A stretch of 64,000 bases of DNA from Streptomyces sp. WAC08241 (lineage in GTDB: Bacteria; Actinomycetota; Actinomycetes; Streptomycetales; Streptomycetaceae), in contig CP042279.1 in assembly GCA_007858575.1 (NCBI GenBank), positions 5,272,501 through 5,336,500 on the forward strand, given 5' to 3'. How positions within the stretch are numbered: position 1 is the first letter of the stretch; each line of letters begins with the position of its first letter. Shown one piece after another: positions 38,109-49,650 of the stretch. The position numbers and the translations under genes were made by a program. The notes under the pieces were generated by a model. The model was not told where the DNA came from, did not search any database, and was given only the letters and a program-made list of their open reading frames with translations.

Positions 38109-38141
38109 GGCCCCGCCCGGACCCGAAGGTCCGGACGGGGG
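38109..38141 (-). terminator. terminator of purL
   Basis: GCCCCGCCCGGACC and GGTCCGGACGGGGGC pair across a short CGAA loop, about 50 bases past the purL stop. Confidence 0.75.
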
Positions 38142-38190
38142 CTCCCGTACGTACTGCTCCTGCTCCTGCTCCGAGGAGGGGATCAGGCGA

Positions 38191-40493
<2,303 letters not shown>

Positions 40494-40494
<1 letters not shown>

Positions 40495-41173
40495 CAGGCG
40501 TTGACCAGCTTCTTGAGGATCGAGGTGAAGAAACCGAGGCCGTCCGTCTTGCCGGTGCCGACCAGCGGCTCGACGGCGTGCTCGGGGTGCGGCATGAGGC
40601 CGACCACGTTGCCGGCGGCGTTGGTGACGCCCGCGATGTCGCGCAGCGAGCCGTTGGGGTTGACGTCCAGGTAGCGGAAGGCCACCCGCCCCTCGGCCTC
40701 CAGCTCGTCGAGCACGCGCTCGTCGGCGACGTAACGGCCGTCCATGTTCTTGAGCGGGACTCGATCTCCTGGCCCGCGGTGTAGTCCGAGGTCCAGGCGG
40801 TCTCCGCGTTCTCCACCCGCAGCTTCTGGTCGCGGCAGATGAAGTGGAGGTGGTTGTTGCGCAGCATCGCGCCCGGCAGCAGATGGGCCTCGGTGAGGAT
40901 CTGGAAGCCGTTGCAGATGCCGAGGACGGGCATGCCCGCCTTCGCCTGCTCGATGATCGTCTCCATCACCGGCGAGAAGCGGGAGATGGCTCCGGCCCGC
41001 AGGTAGTCGCCGTAGGAGAAGCCGCCGGCCAGGACCACGGCGTCGACCTGCTTGAGGTCCTTGTCGCGGTGCCAGAGCGAGACGGGCTCGGCGCCCGCCA
41101 GGCGGGCGGCACGCAGCGCGTCCTGGTCGTCGAGCGTTCCGGGGAACGTGACGACGCCGATGCGTGCGGTCAC
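40494..41173 (-). CDS. purQ: phosphoribosylformylglycinamidine synthase, glutaminase subunit
   Basis: Class I glutamine amidotransferase: MTARIGVVTFPGTLDDQDAL, AVVLAGGFSYGDYLRAGAI, the nucleophile Cys in PVLGICNGFQILTE, and the His/Glu pair in GLMPHPEHAVE. About 226 residues with one frameshift near 40760. It delivers ammonia to PurL. Its GTG overlaps the purS stop (GTGA). Confidence 0.97.
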
Positions 41174-41415
41174 GACTCCACCTTCACGACGAAGTCTTCG
41201 ATCACGGTGTTGGCGAGGAAGGTTTCGGCCATCTCATGGATGCGGGCGAGGGCGGCGTCGTCGACCGGTCCCTCCACCTCCAGCTCGAAGCGCTTCCCCT
41301 GACGGACGTCGGCGATTCCGGCGAATCCCAGGCGGGGCAGTGCACGCTGCACCGCCTGCCCCTGGGGGTCGAGGATCTCCGGCTTGAGCATGACGTCGAC
41401 TACGACGCGTGCCAC
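41170..41415 (-). CDS. purS: phosphoribosylformylglycinamidine synthase, PurS subunit
   Basis: About 81 residues: RVVVDVMLKPEILDPQGQAV, LPRLGFAGIADVRQGKRFEL and MAETFLANTVIEDFVV, the standard PurS fold that bridges PurQ and PurL. I prefer GTG at 41415; an ATG two codons upstream is possible. First gene of purS-purQ-purL. Confidence 0.97.
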   Translation of the reverse strand: MARVVVDVMLKPEILDPQGQAVQRALPRLGFAGIADVRQGKRFELEVEGPVDDAALARIHEMAETFLANTVIEDFVVKVES

Positions 41416-41770
41416 TGGCACTCCCGGTGGTGTGTTGCGTGGGCGGTTCCTTCAGCGTACCTGCCTCCAAATTCTACGCGGGTAGAGATCTGAAGGATCC
41501 TACAAAAGGCGGGTTCCCGAGCTCTCCGCGACCGCGCCCGGGCCGACCCCTCCACGGCAAAATTCACGTGAAATATTGCGGACCGCATTGCACCGGGACA
41601 CGCTGAAACAATTGGCGGGGCTTCACAATGCGACACCTGCCGCTGTAGAAAGGTTTCCAGAAGAAAGCAGCATTGTTCCGGCACAGCCGAACGGTCGGCA
41701 TCGTCGCACGTCAGGGGCGCCACAAGCACCCCCGGACGACCTCGGCGGCCGCAGGAAAGGACCGATATCC
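41416..41770. other. purS-lsr2 divergent intergenic region
   Basis: 355 bases with no gene; the promoters of the purS operon and of lsr2 should lie here. One short palindrome, TTCACGTGAA, is at 41563-41572. No riboswitch-like fold is evident by eye. Confidence 0.4.
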
Positions 41771-42136
41771 GTGGCTCAGCGTGTGGTGGTCACCCTCCGA
41801 TGACATCGAGGGCGGAGAAGCAGCGGAAACGGTCGCGTTCGGCCTCGACGGGAAGATGTACGAGATCGACCTGAATGCTGCCAATGCAAAGAAACTCCGC
41901 AAGGCCCTCGCGCCCTACCTCGCGGCCGGTCGCAAGATCCCCGCGCGGATCGGCGCGGGCGCCGGCGCCGGTCCGGGTGCCGTCGGCGGCCGGGGCGGGC
42001 CGCGGCGTACACGCACACCGACCTCGCCCCCGACCCGGCGGCGGTCCGCGCCTGGGCCCAGTCCAACAAGATGGACGTGCCCGCCCGGGGCCGGATCCCC
42101 AAGCGGGTCTACGAGGCGTTCCGCGAGGCGAGCTGA
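41771..42136 (+). CDS. lsr2: Lsr2-family nucleoid-associated protein
   Basis: About 121 residues, frameshifts near 41800 and 42000. N-terminal dimerisation part: VAQRVVVTL, SDDIEGGEAAETVAFGLDGK and YEIDLNAANAKKLRKALAPY. C-terminal DNA-binding part: AVRAWAQSNKMDVPARGRIP and KRVYEAFREAS, with the R-G-R minor-groove hook. Lsr2 binds AT-rich DNA and silences acquired genes, relevant to the two accessory regions in this window. Confidence 0.95.
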
Positions 42137-42181
42137 ACCGGGGCGCGCTTCGGGGCGGGGCGGGGGCACTGCCGCGGGTAC

Positions 42182-42300
42182 GGGGTGTCCGCCGGCCGCC
42201 GCGAGGACGGGGTGCTCGTCGTCGCGAAGGCGGGGTGTCCGTTGCCGCGAGGACGGGGTGTCCGCCGTCGCGAAGGCAGGGTGCCGTCGCCGCGGGCCGA
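42182..42300. repeat. 23-bp imperfect tandem repeats downstream of lsr2
   Basis: Units beginning GGGGTGTCCG and ending CGCGAGGAC or CGCGAAGGC start at about 42182, 42209, 42232, 42255 and 42278 (last one partial). The period is 23 bases after the first, so it is not coding. Confidence 0.7.
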
Positions 42301-42386
42301 GCCGATTTGCATTGCACCCCGGGTGATCGGCTAGAGTCTGGATCACGCCGAGGGGCGAGGCCGAAAGGCACCGACCCGAGCAGCGT

Positions 42387-42456
42387 GCGGGTGTAGTTCA
42401 GTAGCAGAACAGCCCCTTCCAGGGGAAGGCGCAGTGTGCAATTCCTGTCACCCGCT
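42387..42456 (+). tRNA. tRNA-Gly(TCC)
   Basis: GCGGGTGTAGTTCAGTAGC start, anticodon region CCCC-TTCCAGG-GG (TCC), T arm GTGCAATTCCTGTC, acceptor GCGGGTG/CACCCGC. Confidence 0.9.
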
Positions 42457-42536
42457 CTGCATCGCATTACCGTTCACTCTTGTGGATCAGGTACAGTGGT
42501 GCTCGCACCGCCCGGTGAAAGCCGGTCGGGAGCAAT

Positions 42537-42609
42537 GCGGACGTGGCTCAGTTGGTAGAGCATCACCTTGCCAAGGTGAGGGTCGCGAGTTCGAATCTCG
42601 TCGTCCGCT
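42537..42609 (+). tRNA. tRNA-Gly(GCC), copy 1
   Basis: Anticodon loop TCACC-TTGCCAA-GGTGA (GCC), T arm GCGAGTTCGAATCTCGT, acceptor GCGGACG/CGTCCGC. Identical to the copy at 46792. Confidence 0.95.
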
Positions 42610-42618
42610 CAGGGATTG

Positions 42619-42648
42619 AAGGCCCCGGTTCTCAGGAACCGGGGCCTT
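42619..42648 (+). terminator. terminator of tRNA-Gly pair
   Basis: AAGGCCCCGGTTC and GAACCGGGGCCTT, perfect 13-bp stem, four-base loop. Confidence 0.85.
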
Positions 42649-42750
42649 CGTCGCTTCCCTTCCACCGCTGCGCTTCCTCATGACATTTGTCAGCAGGGGT
42701 CGTGACAGCGCGCACTGCCGACGGGCGGGGACCGCCGGGAGTCTGGACGC

Positions 42751-43722
42751 ATGACACCAGCGATCGAGGCGACCGACCTGCGCCGTACGTACGCCGAGGG
42801 ATCCGGCCGGGGAGCCGGCGGCGGCTTCGAGGCCGTGCGCGGAATCTCCTTCGCCGTCCCCCGGGGCGAGATCTTCGCCCTCCTCGGGACCAACGGCGCC
42901 GGCAAGACCTCCACCGTCGAACTCCTGGAGGGCCTCGCCGCCCCCAGCGCCGGCACCGCCCGCGTCCTCGGCCACGACCCGTTCCGCGAGCGGTCCGCCG
43001 TCCGCCCCCGGATCGGCATCATGCTCCAGGAGGGCGGGTTCCTCCGACCTCAGCGTGGCCGAGACCGTACGGATGTGGGCGGGCTGCACCAGCGGCGCCC
43101 GCCCGGTCGGAGAGGCGCTCGCCGCCACCGGCCTCGCCGGGCGCGAGCGCGTCCGGATCAAGCAGCTCTCCGGCGGTGAGCGGCGCAGGCTCGACCTGGC
43201 GCTCGCGCTGCTCGGCCGCCCCGAGGTGCTCTTCCTCGACGAGCCCACCACCGGTCTCGACGCCGAGGGCCGCCGCGACACCTGGGAGCTCGTCCGGCAA
43301 CTGCGGGACGGCGGCACCACCGTGCTCCTCACCACGCACTACCTGGAGGAGGTCGAAGCCCTCGCCGACCGCCTCGCGATCATGCACCGGGGCGAGATCG
43401 TCCTCTCCGGCACGCCGGCCGAGGTCACCGCCGCCCGCCCCGCCCGGATCCGCTTCACCCTCCCCGAAGGCGTCCTGGCCGCCCACCTCCCGCTGCGCCT
43501 GCGGGCCGCGGAGACCGGCGGCCGCGTGGAGATCCGCACCGGTGACCTCCAGGAGGACCTCGCCGTCCTCCTCGCCTGGGCCGGGGACGGCGGCATACGG
43601 CTCGACGGACTCGACGCCCGGTCCGCCTCCCTCGAAGAGGCGTTCTCGACATCGCCTCGCAGGGCGTCCCGCCCCACGGCACCGCAGACCGCACCGACCG
43701 GCAGGAGGCCGACGCCCGATGA
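42751..43722 (+). CDS. ABC transporter ATP-binding protein
   Basis: About 323 residues, frameshifts near 43045 and 43648. Walker A LLGTNGAGKTSTVELLEG, signature KQLSGGERRRLDLALALLG, Walker B VLFLDEPTTGLDAEGRR and switch His TTHYLEEVEALADR. This is the single-domain DrrA-like ATPase of ABC-2 exporters. Its stop overlaps the permease start (ATGA). With the permease, sensor kinase and regulator downstream it forms a four-gene export cassette. Confidence 0.92.
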
Positions 43723-44523
43723 GCAGCGCCACCACGATCACGCCCGGGGACACCGGGCCCGCCTCCACCGTCCGGAGCCGGCTCACCGCTCTCGGCCGGG
43801 CCGAGCTGACCCTCCTCCCGCGCAACCGGAACAACCTCTTCATCGCGCTGCTCATGCCGCTGCTGATGGTCTTCCTGCTGCGCTCCTCGCTCACCCAGCT
43901 CGACGAGGGCGCCCTGCCGATGGGCGCCGGGGCGGCCACCCTCATCGGCGGCACCGGCATGGTCCTGCTCCTCGTCGCCTACATGAGCCTCGTCTCCGCG
44001 CTCGTCGCCCGCCGCGAGGAGCTCGTCCTCAAGCGGCTGCGGACCGGCGAGGCGAGCGACGCGGAGATACTCGCCGGCTGCGCCCTGCCCGCCACCGCCA
44101 TCACGCTCGTACAGTGCGCCGTCCTCACGGCCGGCGGGATCGCCGTCCTCGACGTGCCCGCTCCCGCCCGTCCCGACCTGCTGCTGCTCGGCGTCGTCGC
44201 CGCGATCGCCCTGCTCGCCGCGCTCGCCGCGCTCACCACAGTGATCACCCGGTCCGTCGAGAGCGCCGGACTGACGACCCTGCCGCTCTTCCTGATCTCC
44301 TGCTTCGGCTCGGGCCTCTTCGTGCCCCGCGACGCCCTGCCCCCGCTCGCCGCCGACCTCTGTGGACTGCTGCCGCTCAGCGGCGTGATGGAGTTCGTAC
44401 GGGCGGGCTGGCTCGGGACCGCGCAAGCGGAGAGCCTGCTGGGCGCCGGGCTCAATACAGTGGCCTGGGGCGTCCTGACGGTGGGCGGTCCGCCGGTGGT
44501 TCCGCTGGGAACCGCGGCGCTAG
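43719..44523 (+). CDS. ABC-2 type exporter permease
   Basis: About 268 residues with six hydrophobic segments (for example LFIALLMPLLMVFLL, GTGMVLLLVAYMSLVSALVA, LLLLGVVAAIALLAALAALT). The middle has RREELVLKRLRTGEASDAEI, typical of DrrB-like permeases. A one-base loss near 44483 hides the true end; the alternative frame there ends WFRWEPRR at TAG 44521-44523. The substrate is unknown. Confidence 0.88.
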
Positions 44524-44543
44524 GGCTCGGAAGGGGAGGGCTG

Positions 44544-46164
44544 ATGTCCAGGCTGACGGGATGGTGGTCTCGGCGCAGCAGCGCCGGCAAGGTCGAGTTG
44601 TACACGCGGTGGACCTTCCACCTCTTCGTGCCGATCGAGCTGTTCCTGCTCGGCGGCAGTCCGTTCAGCCACGGCGAACACGGCGACCTGTCCACGGAGG
44701 CCGCGGTCGGGCTGGTCCTGTGGGTCGGGTTCCACTCCGTGCTCTGTGCCTTCCTCGCCTCCCGCGCCCTGGACCACGCGACCGGGAAGCGGGAGCGGCC
44801 GGTCCGGCTCGCGGCCGCGGTGGTCGGCACCACCTTCTGCGCCGACCTCTTCCTGAACCTCCTCTGGGTGGGCGGAGTGCTGCCCGACCCGGGAGTGAAC
44901 GTGAGCGTCATCGCGGGGACCTCGATCTTCACGCTCTGCGCGGTCGTGCTCTGCCTCGGCCCGGTCCGGCACATGGCGTACGCGGTGCTCGGCGCCGCCT
45001 TCGCCACCGGCGTCCCGATGGCGGTGGCGGGCAACGGGCTGGACGTGGCGGTCGGTTCCGCGGTCGGCATCCTCGTCGGCGGCGTCTTCATCTCCGCGAC
45101 CAGCGGCTTCTCCTCCTGGCTGCTCCGGATCGTGCAGGAGCTGGAGCGTTCCCGGGACCTCAAGGCACGGCTGGCCGTCGCCGAGGAGCGGCTCCGCTTC
45201 GGACGGGACCTGCACGACGTCATGGGACGGAACCTGTCGGTGATCGCGCTCAAGAGCGAGCTCGCGGTGCAGCTCTCCCGGCGCGGGCGCCCGGAGGCCG
45301 TGGACCAGATGGTCGAGGTGCAGCGGATCGCCCAGGAGTCGCAGCGGGAGGTGCGCGAGGTCGTACGCGGCTACCGCGAGGCCGACCTGCGGGTCGAGCT
45401 GGAGGGCGCGCGCGGGGTCCTCGGGGCCGCCGGGATCGCGTGTGCCGTGGACGCCCCGGTGCTCGACCTGCCGCCCGAGGTCCAGTCGGCCCTGGGCTGG
45501 GTGGTCCGGGAGACCACGACGAACGTCCTGCGCCACGGGGACGCGCGCCGGTGCGCGATCGTGCTCCGGGCCGAGCCGGGGCGGTGCTGCTCACCGTCGA
45601 GAACGACGGGGCGGAGGAGAGGGGCGCCACGGCCGGGGCGGCCGAGGCCTCGATCCGGGCCGGGCGTGGGCCCGGGTCCGGTCTCGCCGGGCTGCGGGAA
45701 CGGCTCGGCGCGGTGGACGGCACCCTGGACGCGGGTCCGTCGGCCCCGCACTCGTTCCGCGTGACCGCCCGCGTCCCGCTGCCCCGCACGGGGCGGAGCG
45801 GGACCGCGCGGACGCCGGCGGCCCCGGCGCGCGCCGTACCCGGGAAGCACGAGGTGCGGGAGGCGTACGACCTGCACGAGCCGGACGGCCTGAACGACCT
45901 GAACGACCTGAACGACCTGCACGAGCCGGACGGCCTGAACGACCTGAACGAGCCGCACGACCTGAACGACCTGTACGACGAGCGCGAGGCGTACGAAGGG
46001 CGCGAGGCGCGCCAGACGCACGAGAAGGGCGACGAGCGCCGGGCGTACGAGAAGCGCGAGCCGGGCGAGCGCCGCGTGAGACGCGTGAGACGCGTGAAAG
46101 CGGCGAGAGTTACGAGGGCCATGAGAGCCGCGAGAGCCACGAGAAGGAGGGGACGGTCGCGTGA
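44544..46164 (+). CDS. DesK/NarX-like sensor histidine kinase with unusual repetitive tail
   Basis: Six hydrophobic segments at the N-terminus, then a HisKA_3 dimer domain (LAVAEERLRFGRDLHDVMGR, phospho-acceptor His) and ATPase motifs VVRETTTNVLRHGDARR, VENDG and GSGLAGLRERLGAVDG. After the kinase domain comes a tail of about 110 residues of degenerate acidic repeats (EPDGLNDLNDLND, LHEPDGLNDLNEPHDLND, EREAYEGREARQTHEKGDE). Frameshifts near 45580 and 46075 must be corrected to reach the stop, which overlaps the regulator start by GTGA. It probably senses the exported compound or membrane state. Confidence 0.85.
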
Positions 46165-46769
46165 CCGTACGCGTACTGCTCGCCGACGACGAGCACCTGA
46201 TCCGGGGTGCGCTCGCCGCCCTGCTCGCCCTGGAGGACGACCTCGTGGTCGTCGCCGAGGCCGCGACCGGGCCCGAGGCGCTCGCCATGGCCCGCGCCCA
46301 CCGCCCCGACGTCGCCGTGCTCGATCTCCAGATGCCGGGCATGGACGGTGTGATGGTCGCCACTGCCCTGCGGGACGAACTCCCCGACTGCCGCGCCATG
46401 ATCGTGACCAGCCACGGGCGCCCCGGGCATCTGAAGCGGGCCCTGGCGGCGGGCGTCCGCGGCTTCGCGCCGAAGACCGTCAGCGCCCAGCGGCTCGCCG
46501 AGCTCATCCGTACCGTGCACGCCGGAAACCGTTACGTGGACCCGGAGTTGGCCGCCGACGCCATAGCGTCCGGGGACTCGCCGCTGACCGTGCGGGAGGC
46601 CGAGGTGCTCGAACTCGCCGCCGACGGAGCCCCCGTCGCGGAGATCGCCCGGCGCGCCTCGCTCTCCCCCGGGACCGTCCGGAACTACCTCTCCTCGGCC
46701 GCCGCGAAGGTCGGTGCCGAGAACCGTCACGCGGCGGTGCGCCTCGCGCGGGAGAAAGGTTGGGTATAG
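46161..46769 (+). CDS. NarL/DesR-family response regulator
   Basis: 202 residues, intact. Receiver: RVLLADDEHLIRGALAALLA with acidic pocket, phospho-Asp in VAVLDLQMPGMDG, and switch Thr in MIVTSHGRPG and Lys in GFAPKTVS. C-terminal LuxR HTH: SPLTVREAEVLELAADGAPV, EIARRASLSPGTVRNYLSSA. It probably activates the upstream ABC exporter genes, as LiaR/DesR-type regulators do with linked transporters. Confidence 0.95.
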   Translation: MTVRVLLADDEHLIRGALAALLALEDDLVVVAEAATGPEALAMARAHRPDVAVLDLQMPGMDGVMVATALRDELPDCRAMIVTSHGRPGHLKRALAAGVRGFAPKTVSAQRLAELIRTVHAGNRYVDPELAADAIASGDSPLTVREAEVLELAADGAPVAEIARRASLSPGTVRNYLSSAAAKVGAENRHAAVRLAREKGWV

Positions 46770-46791
46770 TGGGCTGCGCGCTACGGCGCAT

Positions 46792-46864
46792 GCGGACGTG
46801 GCTCAGTTGGTAGAGCATCACCTTGCCAAGGTGAGGGTCGCGAGTTCGAATCTCGTCGTCCGCT
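46792..46864 (+). tRNA. tRNA-Gly(GCC), copy 2
   Basis: Identical over all 73 bases to the copy at 42537; here CCA is encoded (46865-46867). It lies 22 bases after the response regulator stop. Confidence 0.95.
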
Positions 46865-46872
46865 CCACGAAG

Positions 46873-46901
46873 AAGCCCCCGGTCGAATCGACCGGGGCTT
46901 T
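46873..46901. terminator. terminator between tRNA-Gly and purC
   Basis: AAGCCCCCGGTCGA/TCGACCGGGGCTT stem-loop serving both convergent units. Confidence 0.8.
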
Positions 46902-46913
46902 CTCGTTCCCCCG

Positions 46914-47825
46914 TCAGCTCCAGGTGGTGCCGGTGAGGAGCTCGTACGCCTCGATGTACTTGGCGCGGGTCGCGTCCACGACCTCCTGCGGGAGCGCCGG
47001 CGGCGGCTGCTCGCTCTTGCGGTCCCAGTCGGAGGCCGGGGAGGTCAGCCAGTCCCGTACGAACTGCTTGTCGTACGAGGGCTGGGCGCGGCCCGGCTGC
47101 CACTGGTCGGCCGGCCAGAAGCGCGAGGAGTCCGGGGTGAGGACCTCGTCGGCGAGGACGAGCCGGTCGCCGTCCGGGGTGCTCTCGAAGCCGAACTCGA
47201 ACTTGGTGTCGGCCAGGATGATCCCGCGCTCGCGGGCGATGTCCCGGGCCCGGGAGTACACGGCGAGGGTCGTCTGGCGCAGCAGCGCGGCCGTCTCGGC
47301 GCCGACTTGGCGGGCGACCTCCTCGTACGACACGTTCTCGTCGTGGTCGCCCACGGCGGCCTTGGTGGCCGGGGTGAAGATCGGGGCGGGCAGCTCGGAG
47401 CCGTCGCTCAGGCCCTCGGGGAGGGCGAGGCCGCAGACCGTGCGGGACTCGTCGTACTCGACGAGGCCAGAGCCGGTGAGGTAGCCGCGGGCGACGCACT
47501 CGACCGGGACCATGTTCAGCGACTTGCAGACTAGGGTGCGGCCCGCCCAGTCGGCGGGTGCGCCGGCCGGCAGCTCGGTGGAGAGGACGTGGTGCGGGAC
47601 CAGGTCGGAGAGCCGGTCGAACCACCACAGGGAGAGCCGGGTGAGGACCCGGCCCTTGTCGGGGATCTCGGTGGGCAGGACCCAGTCGTACGCGGACAGG
47701 CGGTCGCTCGCCACCATCACGAGGTCACCGGCCTCGTTCCGGTACAGGTCGCGCACCTTGCCCGTGTGGAGATGGGTGAGGCCCGGGACCTGGACGGGCT
47801 CGGGCTTTTCTACGAATCCGGACAC
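46914..47825 (-). CDS. purC: SAICAR synthase
   Basis: 303 residues, intact. Joins CAIR and aspartate with ATP. GTG start after GGAGGAACC. Motifs: HTGKVRDLYRNEAGDLVMVA, SDRLSAYDWVLPTEIPDKG, VECVARGYLTGSGL, ADTKFEFGFE, VLADEVLTPDSSRFWPAD and SYDKQFVRDWL. The gene stands alone. Confidence 0.97.
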   Translation of the reverse strand: MSGFVEKPEPVQVPGLTHLHTGKVRDLYRNEAGDLVMVASDRLSAYDWVLPTEIPDKGRVLTRLSLWWFDRLSDLVPHHVLSTELPAGAPADWAGRTLVCKSLNMVPVECVARGYLTGSGLVEYDESRTVCGLALPEGLSDGSELPAPIFTPATKAAVGDHDENVSYEEVARQVGAETAALLRQTTLAVYSRARDIARERGIILADTKFEFGFESTPDGDRLVLADEVLTPDSSRFWPADQWQPGRAQPSYDKQFVRDWLTSPASDWDRKSEQPPPALPQEVVDATRAKYIEAYELLTGTTWS

Positions 47826-47940
47826 GGTTCCTCCGCGTAGGTTGATCCAGGAGCCCTTCGATTCTCTCGCACGGGCGTGGACCACCGGCGGGCGGCTCTC
47901 CGGACGGGGCCCCTTCCCCTGTACGAGACCCCGTACGCGA

Positions 47941-49400
47941 TCAGTCCCTCTTGCAGATGCGGTCGAGGAGGTTCGCGGTGGCGCGCTGGACGCGGGAGTC
48001 CACGTGGCCCGGCCGGTCGAGGGCGGGCGACCAGGCGAAGGTGCCGGAGGCGAAGACCCAGGCGCCGGACGGGGACCGGTAGAGCGAGGTCTCCTGGTGG
48101 CGCAGCACCCCGTCGCCGTCCCGGTAGGGCGAGTGGGCGAGCAGGATGCGGCTCTCGTGCTCGGGGAGCGCGGTGCGCGGGAAGTACCGGTCGGCCTCGC
48201 CCGCGACCAGGCCTGGGATCTCGTCGCCGTCCCCGGCGCCGGTGGCCTCCCAGAGCCAGTGCTCGGCGTTCCGCACGACCAGTGGTGCGGTTCGGGCACC
48301 CGGCCCGCGTACTGGATGCCGAGGAGCTGCTGCTCGGGGCGGTCGACCTCGCGCCAGAGCGCGGGCCGGCCGGGTCCCCGGCGCTTGCGGCAGGTGAGGA
48401 GGCGGTCGGGCACGCCGGAGGCCGAGGGGCCCAGCTCCACCTGCCAGTACATGGTGTTGGCGGAGAGGAAGACGAGCGAGGTGCCCAGGTCGCGGGCGCG
48501 TTCGGCGGCCCGGCGCATCGGCGCCGACCAGTACTCGTCGTGGCCGGGGAAGATCAGGCCCCGGTAGCGGCTCGGATCGATGCGGCCCGCGTGCAGGTCG
48601 CGGGTCTCGGCGTACGCCAGGTCGTAGCCGTAGCGCTCGGCCCAGCGGATGAAGTCGTAGGCGTGCCCGACGTGCAGCGGCAGCCCCGCGCCCGCGTAGG
48701 GGCGGTCGAAGGAGACCGTGACGGCCGCCTCCTCCTCGCCGAGCAGTCGGCCGTTCTCGTCCCAGGCGTGGTAGAGGCTGGCGCCGGTGCGCCCGTCCTC
48801 CGGATAGAGGTTGTACGCCTGCCAGGTCACGTCCGGCAGGACGAGGAGCAGGTCCGCCGGGTGGTCGTCGCGGACCGTGAAGGGGATGTGGGAGCGGTGC
48901 CCGTCGGCGGTGGTGAGGACGGCGACGTACGCGCCGATCGCCCAGTAGCCGGGGACCTGGAGCTGCCACGACTGCCACCAGTTGTGGCAGGAGACCGTGC
49001 GGTCGACGGTGAGCGGGGCGGGCTGGACGATCCCGGAGAGGCGCGGGCTGGTGGTGATCTTCGCGGCGCCGTGACCGCCGTAGTGGCCGATCCGGTAGAT
49101 GTCGACCGAGAACTGCTGCGGCGGGTCCACGGTGATGTGGAAGTCGATCGATCCGCCCGGCGTGACGGCGCCCTCGGACGCGAAGCCCTTGATCTGGCGC
49201 CGGACGTCGTCGGCCGTGTGGGGGCCGCCGCTGCCGCCCCGAGCCAGGACCTCGTCCGCGTACCAGGGCACCATCTGGCCGGTGTCGTCGAAGTAGTTCT
49301 CCGAGCCGCGCAGCCAGGGCAGCGGGCCCTGGCCGAAGGGGTCGGAGACGGCGTGCGCGAGCGCACCCGACTCCCACCGCCTGATCTGATCCGCCCCCAT
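47941..49400 (-). CDS. N,N-dimethylformamidase beta-subunit-like protein
   Basis: About 486 residues, one frameshift near 48290. A GGAGGGG site precedes ATG 49400. Segments: ENYFDDTGQMVPWYADEVLA, SIDFHITVDPPQQFSVDIYR, IGHYGGHGAAKI, LLLVLPDVTWQAYNLY, PGHDEYWSAPMRRAAERARD and FLSANTMYWQVEL. This matches the large subunit domain of DMFase with its amidotransferase-like fold. Streptomyces carry stand-alone copies of unknown substrate; no small subunit is adjacent. Confidence 0.85.
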
Positions 49401-49442
49401 ACTGCGCCCCTCCCTCGACTCCCCCGGTCGGCCGGTCAGTGC

Positions 49443-49508
49443 CTGTGGATTCGTGCCGTGGTTCTTGCTGTGGTTCGTGCCGTTGTTCGCGCTGCGGATT
49501 CGTGCTTC
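49443..49508. repeat. degenerate 12-15 bp repeats of GTGGTTCGTGCC type
   Basis: TGGATTCGTGCCG, TGGTTCTTGCTG, TGGTTCGTGCCG, TTGTTCGCGCTG and CGGATTCGTGCTT follow each other upstream of the DMFase-like gene. Confidence 0.6.
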
Positions 49509-49650
49509 TGTCAGTGATGGCCTCCAGCACATCACATAACGCACGCACTCCGTCACCGTTCGTCGTGAATTGACGAGAGTGGAAGTCGCGCCTCCGCATG
49601 TGCCGTCGGTCTATGCCGGAGGCGTGCGCCCGGGGCGCTCCGGCGGTGGG

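Noticed and set aside
41416..41770. Purine riboswitch upstream of purS
   Set aside because: No three-way junction or conserved purine-aptamer core could be traced by eye on the minus strand.
42687..45764. Single 1025-residue ABC transporter/kinase fusion
   Set aside because: The fusion arises from a lost base near 44483; a stop (TAG 44521) and a separate start with ribosome site (44544) fit two normal genes.
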